Made by a program: the position numbers and the translations under genes. From an uncultured Collinsella sp. (lineage in GTDB: Bacteria > Actinomycetota > Coriobacteriia > Coriobacteriales > Coriobacteriaceae): a stretch of 12,610 nucleotides of DNA. The notes below the pieces were generated by a model that had not been told where the DNA came from, did no database searches, and worked only from the letters and a program-made list of their open reading frames with translations. Positions within the stretch are counted from its first letter, which is position 1; each line of letters begins with the position of its first letter. This document shows positions 5,294 through 11,975 of this stretch, one piece after another. The stretch is from contig CATZEP010000030.1 of assembly GCA_958418185.1 (NCBI GenBank), positions 1-12,610 of the forward strand, written 5' to 3'.

Positions 5294-6604
5294 ATGAGCC
5301 AGTTTATCAACAACCCCGAGCACACCTTTGGTTTCGACACCCTGCAGCTTCACGTTGGCCAGGAGAGCGCCGATCCCGCATCCGATTCCCGCGCCGTGCC
5401 TATCTACCAGACCACGAGCTATGTGTTCCGCAACTCCCAGCATGCTGCTGACCGCTTTGGTCTTGCCGACGCCGGTAACATCTACGGTCGTCTGACCAAC
5501 TCCACCCAAGGCGTCTTCGAGGACCGCATTGCCGCGCTCGAGGGCGGCGTTGCTGGCCTCGCCGTCGCCTCTGGCGCCGCCGCCATCACCTATACCCTGC
5601 AGGCTCTTGCCCAGGCCGGTGACCACGTGGTCGCCCAGAAGACCATCTACGGCGGTTCCTACAACCTGCTGGAGCACACGCTCTCCCAGTTTGGCGTCGA
5701 GACCACCTTCGTCGATGCCCATAACCTGGACGAGGTCGAGGGCGCCATCAAGGACAACACCACGGTCATCTATCTCGAGACGCTCGGCAACCCCAACTCC
5801 GACATCCCCAACATCGACGCCATCTCCGAGATCGCCAAGAAGCACGGTTTACCGGTTGTCGTCGACAACACCTTCGGCACCCCGTATCTGTTCCGTCCGC
5901 TGGAGCATGGTGCCAACATCGTCGTCCACTCCGCAACCAAGTTCATCGGCGGCCACGGCACCTCGCTGGGCGGTGTGATCGTCGACGGCGGTAACTTCGA
6001 TTGGAAGGCGAGCGGCAAGTATGCGCAGATCGCCGAGCCCAACCCCTCCTACCATGGCGTCTCGTTTGCCGAGGCTGCCGGTCCCGCCGCCTTCGCAACC
6101 TATGTCCGCGCCATCCTGCTGCGTGACGAGGGCGCCTGCATCAGCCCGTTCAACGCCTGGGTCCTGCTCCAGGGCACCGAGACTCTGTCGCTGCGCGTTG
6201 ACCGTCATGTCGAGAACACCAAGAAGGTCGTTGAGTTCCTTGCCGGCGACAGCCACGTTGCCAAGGTGAACCACCCGAGCCTGCCCGAGCACCCCGACCA
6301 TGAGCTCTATCAGAAGTACTTCCCCCGCGGCGGCGCTTCGATCTTCACCTTCGAGATTAAGGGCGGCCAGGAGGCTGCCTGGAAGTTCATCGACCACCTG
6401 CAGGTCTTCTCGCTGCTCGCCAACGTGGCCGACGTCAAGTCGCTCGTCGTGCACCCGGCTACCACCACGCACTCCCAGCTCTCTGCCGAGGAGCTCGCCG
6501 AGCAGAACATCACGCCCTCCACGATCCGTCTTTCCATCGGTACCGAGAACGCCGAGGACATCATTTGGGATCTGAAACAGGCCTTCGCCGCGCTGGACGA
6601 GTAA
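5294..6604 (+). CDS. metY: O-acetylhomoserine sulfhydrylase (O-acetylhomoserine aminocarboxypropyltransferase)
   Basis: The 436-residue protein is a PLP enzyme of the Cys/Met-metabolism (cystathionine gamma-synthase) family. It makes homocysteine from O-acetylhomoserine and sulfide, or methionine from methanethiol. Visible features are FGFDTLQLHVGQ near the start, typical of the MetY branch; the PLP-phosphate contacts YGRLTNST (64-71) from the partner subunit; D191 in VDNTFGTPY, facing the pyridine nitrogen; and the Schiff-base lysine K216 in HSATKFIGGHGTSLGG. The acidic C-terminal segment ends in EDIIWDLKQAFAALDE. Length fits the family (about 425-440). AAGGAG lies 6 bases before the ATG. 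Codons are strongly biased to C-ending forms plus CGT and GGT, unlike the neighbours, which suggests high expression. It is monocistronic, with its own promoter, structured leader and strong terminator. Confidence 0.95.
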   Translation: MSQFINNPEHTFGFDTLQLHVGQESADPASDSRAVPIYQTTSYVFRNSQHAADRFGLADAGNIYGRLTNSTQGVFEDRIAALEGGVAGLAVASGAAAITYTLQALAQAGDHVVAQKTIYGGSYNLLEHTLSQFGVETTFVDAHNLDEVEGAIKDNTTVIYLETLGNPNSDIPNIDAISEIAKKHGLPVVVDNTFGTPYLFRPLEHGANIVVHSATKFIGGHGTSLGGVIVDGGNFDWKASGKYAQIAEPNPSYHGVSFAEAAGPAAFATYVRAILLRDEGACISPFNAWVLLQGTETLSLRVDRHVENTKKVVEFLAGDSHVAKVNHPSLPEHPDHELYQKYFPRGGASIFTFEIKGGQEAAWKFIDHLQVFSLLANVADVKSLVVHPATTTHSQLSAEELAEQNITPSTIRLSIGTENAEDIIWDLKQAFAALDE

Positions 6605-6914
6605 GGCGACTTGTGCAAGGACCCCTTGCGACTCGATAGGTATAACTGCATAAAATGCCTGCTCAAGGCGCCTGTGCGAACAATGGTCGCACAGGCGCCT
6701 TTTTTGCATAGAGAGGGTGCAAAAACAGGGTTTTTGGCACGCTTTATGCATTCGAGTTGTGGAAAACTCCTGTTGAGAGGATGTGAGTTTTACGCAATTG
6801 ACGTGCGCCTTTTGAGTAAAACCGCAGGTCGCGATTTGCTCGGGGTACTATGCAGCGCGATCGAATCACACAGCTCAAACGCTGCAAAAACGCACTACGG
6901 AGGTTTCCAGCTAC
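6605..6914 (+). other. Intergenic region between metY and the secreted-protein gene
   Basis: No gene is supported here. The first 100 bases hold the metY terminator. The rest is leader for the next gene and holds a three-part repeat: AAAACTC (6763-6769), GAGTTTTAC (6785-6793) and GTAAAAC (6816-6822). The middle part can pair with either flank. TACTAT (6846-6851) is a possible -10 without a clear -35. GGAGG (6899-6903) is the ribosome-binding site of the gene at 6915. Confidence 0.5.
6665..6705 (+). terminator. metY intrinsic terminator
   Basis: Arms 6665-6679 and 6687-6701 form a perfect 15-bp stem with a 7-base loop, and six T (6700-6705) follow the GC-rich part. It lies 60 bases after the metY stop. 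This is the clearest terminator in the window. Confidence 0.93.
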
Positions 6915-7700
6915 ATGATGATCGATTCACGAAAACCGAAGGCCGCCGCCCTTTCTGCCACGCTTGCCGTGGCGCTTTTGGTGGGTGCCGGCGTAACCGA
7001 GGCCCACGCGGCGACGCTGTCCGACGCGGTTGGGTCCGCGCCCTCCGAGACCACGTTGATGCAGCCCGTCGATTATCGCGGCGACGGTTTTGGCTCCATG
7101 CAGGAGTGGAACGCCTCCATGGGGGCCAAGCGCGACTCTTTGGAAGTTCGCGCTCAAATTATCATGAACATGTATGGCGACTATGCCACCGATGACGAGC
7201 GCGCCGTGCTTCAAGAATGCATCGACGGCGCGGGTAGCCTGCTGACGATGGGGGAGGTCGACGCCAAGTCGACCGAGCTCGACGAGCTTCGCTCCACGCT
7301 TGAGGATGCCAAGCGCGAGGCGCTCGAGGCTGCGGCCGCCGAGGCGGAAGCCGCCGAGGTCGCTGAGGCCGTTCAGGCTTCGTATTACAACGCCGGCTCC
7401 GGCTCGTCTTACGCGTCTGCTGCGTATTACGCGAACGGCTCGGGCCTGACGCGCTCGAGCGGCGTCAATAACTATAATGGCCGCCGCGAGACTTATTACA
7501 GCAGCAACGTGTTGTATCACCACCGCACGGGCGAATGGACGCAGGATTCCGAGGGCTTTTGGCGCGATTCCGATGGTTACTACGTCGTGGCCGCGGGTGA
7601 TAAGGCCCAAGGCTCCACGTTTACCGGTTCCAAGGGCGAGTGCAAGGTCTATGACTCCGGCTGCGCCGCCGGAACCACCGACTACTATACCGGTTGGTAA
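6915..7700 (+). CDS. Secreted coiled-coil protein with a cell-wall-type C-terminal module
   Basis: The 261-residue protein starts with a Sec signal peptide: basic MMIDSRKPKA, a hydrophobic core (about 12-27) and a probable AHA cleavage site after residue 32. The mature part has an uncharacterised segment (33-112), then an Ala/Glu-rich helix likely to form a coiled coil (about 113-155), then a Ser/Tyr/Gly-rich linker (156-190). The C-terminus (about 188-261, NGRRETYYSSNVLYHHRTGEW to DSGCAAGTTDYYTGW) ends in a VVAAGDK...GECKVYDSGCAAGTTDYY pattern. That is reminiscent of 3D/double-psi barrel domains in cell-wall hydrolases and resuscitation factors, but it lacks their usual aspartate triad. This part has two Cys (C243, C250) that could pair outside the cell. 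Function is unknown; envelope or peptidoglycan association is an inference. GGAGG lies 11 bases before the ATG. Confidence 0.85.
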   Translation: MMIDSRKPKAAALSATLAVALLVGAGVTEAHAATLSDAVGSAPSETTLMQPVDYRGDGFGSMQEWNASMGAKRDSLEVRAQIIMNMYGDYATDDERAVLQECIDGAGSLLTMGEVDAKSTELDELRSTLEDAKREALEAAAAEAEAAEVAEAVQASYYNAGSGSSYASAAYYANGSGLTRSSGVNNYNGRRETYYSSNVLYHHRTGEWTQDSEGFWRDSDGYYVVAAGDKAQGSTFTGSKGECKVYDSGCAAGTTDYYTGW

Positions 7701-7724
7701 TCTACCATAAGCCAATAGGACATG

Positions 7725-7777
7725 ACGGGCGGGCGTCTTTACCGGGCCTTTGGGCAACGTAAGGGCGCCCGTTTTTT
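7725..7777 (+). terminator. Intrinsic terminator of the secreted-protein gene
   Basis: ACGGGCG (7725-7731) pairs with CGCCCGT (7766-7772), with an inner stem 7737-7742 with 7759-7764, and the T-run covers 7772-7777. It lies 24 bases after the stop codon. Confidence 0.85.
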
Positions 7778-7818
7778 ATGCGTGCTTGAGTTAACAGAGT
7801 GCTTACCGTGGCAGTACG

Positions 7819-7836
7819 CCGCGCATATGGGCGCGG
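7819..7836 (+). other. Short GC-rich palindrome upstream of the membrane miniprotein
   Basis: CCGCGC (7819-7824) and GCGCGG (7831-7836) flank a 6-base loop. It lies in the leader or promoter region of the gene at 7888, with no T-run. It may be an operator or an mRNA hairpin. Nothing else in 7778-7887 is recognisable. Confidence 0.3.
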
Positions 7837-7887
7837 GGCACACTAGTTCATGAGAAATAGGGTCTTTCTCGTGGAGGAAGTGGTTCC

Positions 7888-8106
7888 ATGAACGCTCGAG
7901 ATGTCGCTATTGCCGTCGTTGCCCTTTTGATCGGATGCCTTGGTCCGACGGCGGCGCTAACTGTCGGCTTGCAGTCCGCTACGGGCGCCGCTCCTGTGAT
8001 TGTGGGCGCCTTGATTGCAGCGGCGCTGCTGGGAAGCGCCGGCGTGCTGCTTTGCCGCGATGACGAGGACGAGGTTCCGGAATCGCAAAATAAGCCTCAG
8101 TTTTAG
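7888..8106 (+). CDS. Small membrane protein with two predicted helices
   Basis: This 72-residue protein has two hydrophobic segments: about 6-27 (VAIAVVALLIGCLGPTAALTVG) and about 34-56 (AAPVIVGALIAAALLGSAGVLLC). A short acidic and polar tail follows (RDDEDEVPESQNKPQF), which probably faces the cytoplasm. GGAGGAAG lies 7 bases before the ATG, a strong signal that this short gene is real. It is flanked by a terminator on each side, so it is probably transcribed alone. I recognise no family, and it could be a membrane-stress or regulatory miniprotein. Confidence 0.75.
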   Translation: MNARDVAIAVVALLIGCLGPTAALTVGLQSATGAAPVIVGALIAAALLGSAGVLLCRDDEDEVPESQNKPQF

Positions 8107-8122
8107 CCTCGAGCTAAATGCA

Positions 8123-8162
8123 ACAGGCCTTCGCGAATGACGGAATCCTCGCGAAGGCCTGT
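8123..8162. terminator. Hairpin between convergent genes, probable bidirectional terminator
   Basis: Bases 8123-8136 pair perfectly with 8149-8162 (14 bp, 12-base loop). It lies 16 bases after the miniprotein stop and 35 bases from the stop of the opposite-strand reductase gene. T-tracts are poor on both sides, so termination efficiency is uncertain, but position and stem strength fit a shared terminator. Confidence 0.6.
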
Positions 8163-8197
8163 CTGCTTGTATTGCGCACATCGCGATGCGGCCGAGG

Positions 8198-9112
8198 CTA
8201 CCAGCTGCTTTCTATTTCGCGAATCCTCTGGTAGAGCCAATCGTTTTGCGGCACTTGGATATCGTGTTTGGTAGCTAGGCGGCAAATGGTGCCAGCGAAC
8301 TCCTCGACTTCGGTTTTTCGTTGTGCGATGCGATCCTGCGCCATCGAGGGCATACCGACGGGGTCGATTCCCTCGATGAGGTGCACCATCTGCGTCAGGT
8401 CTGCCTCGGTCAGCTCAATGCCCTCGGCGTTGGCGACCGCAAGCGTTTCGCGCATGGCGGAAACAAAGCAGCGACGCTGCTCGGAGCCCGGCTCCGTGGC
8501 GCTTCCGTAGGTCCCGCCGTAGGCCATACAGGTCTGGTTGATGCCGTCGTTGAGCATGAGTTTGGCCCACATGCGGTGCGCAATGTCGCTCTCGACGGTA
8601 TGGGCGATGCCGCAGCGTGTGTAGAGCTCGTCGATGGCGCTGACGGTTGCGGGGTTCGTGCCGGCTGCCGCGCCAAAGCGAATCTCGCCCGCATTGGTAA
8701 AGGTGAGCGCGCCGTCGAGGAACACGGCATCCATGCCCTGGCAAATACCAAGAACGGTATGCTTCCAGCCAAAGCGCTCGGCAATCTTTTGCTCGCTCGT
8801 AATGCCGTTGCACAGCGAGGCGATGAGCGTGTTGGGCCCCACGACGCGCTCCATAGTCTTGAGCGCTTGGTTGAGTCCCGTCGTCTTGACCGTGAGAATG
8901 ACCAGATCGGCGGGCGTTGCCTCACTGGCGCGGATGGACTTGAGCGCACAGGGCTTGCCGTTGACGGTGAGCGCATCGCCCACGTGACGCTCGAAACGGG
9001 CGTCGTCCATGACGTATTCGACGGCATCGTCGCCGAGTGCCTGGGCGATCATGCTGCCGTAGAGTAACCCGACGCCGCCCTTGCCGATAAAGGCGACCTT
9101 GTTGATCTGCAT
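8198..9112 (-). CDS. Ketopantoate reductase family protein (PanE/ApbA type)
   Basis: The 304-residue protein opens with a Rossmann NADP motif, VAFIGKGGVGLLYG (G10, G12, G15). It has the family NG motif (N102 in LCNGITSEQ) and the catalytic helix WAKLMLNDGINQTCMAYGG, with K184 and Asn residues N188 and N192 that match the Lys and substrate-binding Asn of PanE. The C-terminal helical domain follows (SMAQDRIAQRKTEVEEFAGTI). True PanE makes pantoate for coenzyme A. Many paralogues reduce other 2-oxoacids, and no pantothenate gene lies nearby, so the substrate is open. The ATG at 9110-9112 is chosen because GAGGAG lies 9 bases upstream. The in-frame ATG at 9119-9121 directly abuts that site. Confidence 0.88.
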   Translation of the reverse strand: MQINKVAFIGKGGVGLLYGSMIAQALGDDAVEYVMDDARFERHVGDALTVNGKPCALKSIRASEATPADLVILTVKTTGLNQALKTMERVVGPNTLIASLCNGITSEQKIAERFGWKHTVLGICQGMDAVFLDGALTFTNAGEIRFGAAAGTNPATVSAIDELYTRCGIAHTVESDIAHRMWAKLMLNDGINQTCMAYGGTYGSATEPGSEQRRCFVSAMRETLAVANAEGIELTEADLTQMVHLIEGIDPVGMPSMAQDRIAQRKTEVEEFAGTICRLATKHDIQVPQNDWLYQRIREIESSW

Positions 9113-9129
9113 GTGAATCATCTCCTCAC

Positions 9130-9156
9130 AAAAAGGCGCCCGCGTGCGGGGCGCCT
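9130..9156 (-). terminator. Intrinsic terminator between the cyclase-like ORF and the reductase gene
   Basis: On the minus strand AGGCGCCC and GGGCGCCT form an 8-bp stem with a 7-base loop, followed by TTTTT (five A at 9130-9134 on the plus strand). It ends 17 bases before the reductase ATG. It may end the upstream 64-codon gene or attenuate transcripts that start nearby. Confidence 0.75.
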
Positions 9157-9161
9157 GATGG

Positions 9162-9167
9162 ATTGTA
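9162..9167 (-). promoter_or_regulatory. Candidate -10 box for the reductase gene
   Basis: TACAAT on the minus strand would start transcription near 9155, just at the terminator hairpin, giving a leader of about 43 bases. No good -35 is seen 16-18 bases upstream, so this is tentative. Confidence 0.3.
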
Positions 9168-9228
9168 TGCCGCTGGGGCGTGTAGCGTGCACCGGAGGCT
9201 GAATTTAGAAGAACAAACGCAAGGGAAC

Positions 9229-9423
9229 TCATGCCGCGGGGTAGATGGCAAAAACGCGTGCGGGATATCCAACGCCATCGCGCACCTTGGAGAAGGTGCA
9301 GAAGATGACGGCGCCTGTGGCGGGAAGCTCGTCCAGATGGTCCATGACCTCGATCTGATAGCGGTCGACCGCGGGGATGTATTGCTCGCCGGGAAAGGGG
9401 TGGGCATCCTCACGTGTGGTCAC
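9229..9423 (-). CDS. 64-residue protein resembling the C-terminus of cyclase/kynurenine formamidase-type enzymes
   Basis: The frame starts at GTG (9421-9423) with GGGAGG 5 bases upstream. An in-frame TGA lies 5 codons before the GTG, so no longer reading exists. The sequence ends LDELPATGAVIFCTFSKVRDGVGYPARVFAIYP, which resembles the last strands of cyclase-family metal hydrolases (a LDELP turn, then DGxGxPARxFAI). Those enzymes are about 200-250 residues and have an N-terminal HxxxHxD metal site that is missing here, so this cannot be the usual enzyme. It is either a decayed remnant that regained a start or a small protein with its own role. A terminator 73 bases downstream supports real transcription. 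Family assignment is by eye. Confidence 0.55.
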   Translation of the reverse strand: MTTREDAHPFPGEQYIPAVDRYQIEVMDHLDELPATGAVIFCTFSKVRDGVGYPARVFAIYPAA

Positions 9424-9570
9424 GCTCGCCTCCCTTCATCGGGCTTTTTGCTGATGTTAAAGCGGGGCCGTGACGGCCTGATTTCTGCTGCGTTACGATA
9501 CGTTCTCGATTGCGATTCCGATGTGCTTCGATGACGTGACAGGTTTGTTTCGCCTTATCAGGGCTTCGAT

Positions 9571-9584
9571 GGGGGGGGAGGGGC
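9571..9584 (+). repeat. Run of eight G followed by AGGGG at the aldo/keto reductase start
   Basis: Eight G (9571-9578), then A and four G, make up the ribosome-binding region just before the GTG at 9586. Homopolymers of this length can slip in replication. An ATG at 9569-9571 overlaps the run and is 17 bases from the GTG, one base short of being in frame. Confidence 0.7.
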
Positions 9585-9585
9585 C

Positions 9586-10776
9586 GTGCAATATCGCGTT
9601 GACCCCAAAAGCGGTAACCGTATCTCGGCGTTGGGGCTGGGCTGCATGAGGTTTCCCGGTGCGCCGGGACGCCCGGATGCGAAGACAGCCGACGCCATCA
9701 TCTCCCGTGCGGTGGAGCAGGGGATTAACTACCTGGACACGGCCTATCTCTATCCCGGCAACGAGGCTTGCGTGGGCGCTTCGCTTGAGCGCCTAGGCCT
9801 ACGCGACCAGGTTTTGCTCGCGACCAAGCTGCCGCATGCTTCGTGCAAATGCGCGGAGGATTTCGACCGTTTCTTCGACGAGCAACTGCGCCGCCTGCGG
9901 ACCGACCATATCGACTATTACCTTATGCACAACATCACCTCGCCCGCCCAGTGGAAACGTGTGGTGGCGTTGGGCATCGAGGACTGGATTGCGCGTCAAA
10001 AGGCGGCGGGGCGCATTCGCCAGATTGGTTTTTCGTATCACGGCAGCGCGGCGGATTTCCTGACGGTGCTTGACGCATATGACTGGGATTTTTGCCAGAT
10101 CCAGTACAACTATGCCGGCGAGCGTTACCAAGCGGGAACGGCAGGACTCATGGCGGCTGCGGAGCGCGGTCTTGCGGTGTTTGTGATGGAGCCACTGCTG
10201 GGCGGTCGTCTAGCGGGCAAACTTCCGCCGCGGGCACGCGCTGTGCTCGATGGCGCCCGTGACCCGCATTTGCGCACTCCGGCCGCCTGGGGGCTTTCGT
10301 GGGTGTGGAACCATCCTCAGGTGACGATGCTGCTTTCGGGTATGACCGATACCGCGCAAGTGGATGAGAACGCGGCGTTGGCCGATCGGGCCCTGCCGGA
10401 TTCGATGACGGCTGCTCAGCTCGATGCCATCGCACGCGTGCTGAGGGAGTTTGAAAAATCGAATCGCGTGCCCTGCACGGGATGCGGCTATTGCATGCCG
10501 TGTCCTAAAGGCATCAATATCCCTGGGTGTTTTGCTGCCTACAACGCAAGCTATGCGCACAGCTGGTTTACGGGGCTGTCTCAATACTTTACGGCGAGCG
10601 CGGTGCGGACGAACGAGCCCAAGCTGGTGAGCAATTGCGTCAAGTGCGGCAAATGCGCGCGGCATTGCCCGCAGCACATCGATATCCCCGGGCGCTTGGA
10701 CGACGTACGCCGCCGTTTTCAGCCTGGCCCCGTGACGGCGGTGCTTAAGGCCTTCGGCAAAACGCGCTCCTCGTGA
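9586..10776 (+). CDS. Aldo/keto reductase with C-terminal 4Fe-4S ferredoxin-like domain
   Basis: Residues 1-290 form an aldo/keto reductase barrel. The catalytic tetrad is visible: D51 and Y56 in DTAYLY, K81 in LATKLPH and H115 in YYLMHNI. After the barrel come two Cys clusters, CTGCGYCMPCP (C297, C300, C303, C306) and CVKCGKCARHCPQHIDIP (C351, C354, C357, C361), each suited to a 4Fe-4S centre. This architecture is common in anaerobes and implies electron transfer between ferredoxin and a carbonyl substrate rather than simple NADPH use, but the substrate is unknown. The start is a GTG after a G-rich ribosome-binding region (9571-9583). No terminator follows, and the three-site element at 10789 begins 12 bases after the stop. 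The oxygen-sensitive clusters fit an anaerobic host. Confidence 0.92.
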   Translation: MQYRVDPKSGNRISALGLGCMRFPGAPGRPDAKTADAIISRAVEQGINYLDTAYLYPGNEACVGASLERLGLRDQVLLATKLPHASCKCAEDFDRFFDEQLRRLRTDHIDYYLMHNITSPAQWKRVVALGIEDWIARQKAAGRIRQIGFSYHGSAADFLTVLDAYDWDFCQIQYNYAGERYQAGTAGLMAAAERGLAVFVMEPLLGGRLAGKLPPRARAVLDGARDPHLRTPAAWGLSWVWNHPQVTMLLSGMTDTAQVDENAALADRALPDSMTAAQLDAIARVLREFEKSNRVPCTGCGYCMPCPKGINIPGCFAAYNASYAHSWFTGLSQYFTASAVRTNEPKLVSNCVKCGKCARHCPQHIDIPGRLDDVRRRFQPGPVTAVLKAFGKTRSS

Positions 10777-10788
10777 CCCTTTTATAAC

Positions 10789-10851
10789 TTGCGGTGGAAT
10801 AGTTCCTGTTTGCGGCAGAATAGGGGCCAAACAGGAACTATTTCACCGCAA
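10789..10851 (+). repeat. Three-site element, copy 1 (upstream of the second Gfo/Idh gene)
   Basis: Three copies of TTGCGGnnrAATAg are visible: 10789-10802 (+), 10810-10823 (+) and 10838-10851 (-). The first and third belong to a 24-bp inverted repeat, 10789-10812 with 10828-10851, broken only by one G-T pair, with a 15-base loop. The first two sites are 21 bp apart, two helical turns. The downstream GTG follows 15 bases later. No T-run follows, so it is not an intrinsic terminator. Copy 2 at 11976-12038 has the same site order and spacing. Confidence 0.85.
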
Positions 10852-10866
10852 CTGAAGGGGGCTGTC

Positions 10867-11886
10867 GTGGGCCATCGGGATTCATGTGATGATTTGCGTG
10901 AGGTTCGTTGGGGCGTTTTGGGCGATGGACACATTTCGCATCGATTTGCATCGTCGCTCAAGGAGGTGGACGGGGCACGGCTTGTGGCTGCCGCCGGCCG
11001 CACTCCTTCGCATGTTGAGGAGTTTTGCAGGGCGTTTTCGATTGATGCCGCGCACAGTTATGCCACGGCTGACGATAGCGGCGATGCGGCTTATGATGCG
11101 CTGATTGCCGACCCCGATGTCGACGCAATCTACTTGGCTCTTCCACATGGCATGCATGCGCATTGGGTCTGTCGGGCACTGCGCGCGGGAAAGGCCGTGC
11201 TGTGCGAAAAGCCGGCCGTTTTGAATGAAGAAGAGGCCCATGCGATCGCCTCCGTTTCCCGTGAGTGCGGTGTGCCGTTTATGGAGGCGATGAAAAATCG
11301 GTTTTGTCCGATGCATACTCGCGTGAAGGTCTTGCTTGCGTCGGGCGAGCTCGGCCGTATTGTCTCGATTGAAAGCGTGCAAAAACTCGATTATGGTGAG
11401 CCTCCTTCGAGTTATCTGCTCGACCCGTTGCAGGGTGGCTGTCTATATGACATGGGCTGCTATGCGGTCGGTTGGTTTGAGGATTTGCTCGCGGGCGCGT
11501 GCGAGGTTTCGTCCCGTGAAGTTCGCTGGCGTGACGTATCGGGCGGCCGCGTGGATTGGGCCGATGAGATCCATATGAGTGTCGGCGGTATACCCATTCA
11601 TATGGTGGTCGACGGCAAAGCAGCATATGAAAGCCGCTTAACGATTGCCTGCGAGCGGGGCTCGTTGGAAATCGAGCGCCTTCATCGCCCCGAACTCGCC
11701 CATGTGAAGTGCTCCGACGGACGAATGCTCGAAATAAATGCCCCGTTTGAGGTCGATGATTTCTACGGCGAAATCCAGCATGCGACCCAGCTCATCCGGG
11801 CGGGGAAACTCGAGAGTCCCGTCATGCCCCTTGCCGCCACACAGCGCTGCGCGCGTATTATCGAAGCAATCCGTCTAGCCCTCTAG
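10867..11886 (+). CDS. Gfo/Idh/MocA family oxidoreductase (second copy in the window)
   Basis: The 339-residue protein has the NAD(P)-binding Rossmann motif VRWGVLGDGHISHRF (residues 13-27), a DAIYLALPHGMHAHW strand-loop (86-100) and the EKP motif at 114-116 (AVLCEKPAVLNEEEAHA). The C-terminal domain includes GGCLYDMGCYAVGWF. It is closer to the dihydrodiol or 1,5-anhydrofructose dehydrogenase pattern than to inositol dehydrogenases, but the substrate cannot be fixed. The GTG at 10867 is chosen because AAGGGGG ends 5 bases before it. Upstream in-frame codons lie inside the palindromic element, and there is no ATG before the Rossmann fold. It differs clearly from the family member at 2354 (about 30 residues shorter, different loops), so it is not a recent duplicate. 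Confidence 0.88.
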   Translation: MGHRDSCDDLREVRWGVLGDGHISHRFASSLKEVDGARLVAAAGRTPSHVEEFCRAFSIDAAHSYATADDSGDAAYDALIADPDVDAIYLALPHGMHAHWVCRALRAGKAVLCEKPAVLNEEEAHAIASVSRECGVPFMEAMKNRFCPMHTRVKVLLASGELGRIVSIESVQKLDYGEPPSSYLLDPLQGGCLYDMGCYAVGWFEDLLAGACEVSSREVRWRDVSGGRVDWADEIHMSVGGIPIHMVVDGKAAYESRLTIACERGSLEIERLHRPELAHVKCSDGRMLEINAPFEVDDFYGEIQHATQLIRAGKLESPVMPLAATQRCARIIEAIRLAL

Positions 11887-11975
11887 GACCTGGCGCTGAC
11901 GCGTGAGGGATCAGGACGCCGGCGCCCGTAGCCGTAGTGCTTGGTGCCCCGCATCTCTGATGCGCCTTTGATAAC
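11887..11975 (+). other. Intergenic sequence with a small hairpin after the second Gfo/Idh gene
   Basis: CGCATC (11950-11955) and GATGCG (11959-11964) form a 6-bp stem with a 3-base loop, followed by CCTTTG. At best this is a weak terminator. Nothing else is recognisable before the three-site element begins. Confidence 0.3.

Noticed and set aside
6611..7195. Plus-strand open frame (194 codons) starting before the metY terminator
   Set aside because: It runs through the terminator stem and then out of frame through the secreted-protein gene, with no ribosome-binding site.
6927..7757. Minus-strand open frame (276 codons) opposite the secreted protein
   Set aside because: It is low-complexity Gly/Ala/Arg sequence and overlaps the plus-strand terminator. 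The plus frame has a signal peptide and ribosome-binding site.
8321..9067. Long plus-strand open frame (248 codons) opposite the ketopantoate reductase gene
   Set aside because: It is the shadow of a high-GC gene read on the other strand; it has no recognisable motif or good ribosome-binding site, while the minus-strand protein has a complete family signature.
9496..9532. Five CGAT tetramers spaced 6-11 bases apart upstream of the aldo/keto reductase
   Set aside because: A four-base word at irregular spacing in GC-rich DNA is not enough to claim binding sites.
9571..9584. G-quadruplex in the G-rich start of the aldo/keto reductase
   Set aside because: There are only two G tracts (8 and 4), and the spacing is poor for a stable four-tract quadruplex without splitting the first run.
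10777..10866. Intrinsic terminator after the aldo/keto reductase
   Set aside because: The 24-bp stem is strong but has no T-run on either strand, and a near-identical left arm recurs upstream of nfo, so a repeat or regulatory reading fits better.
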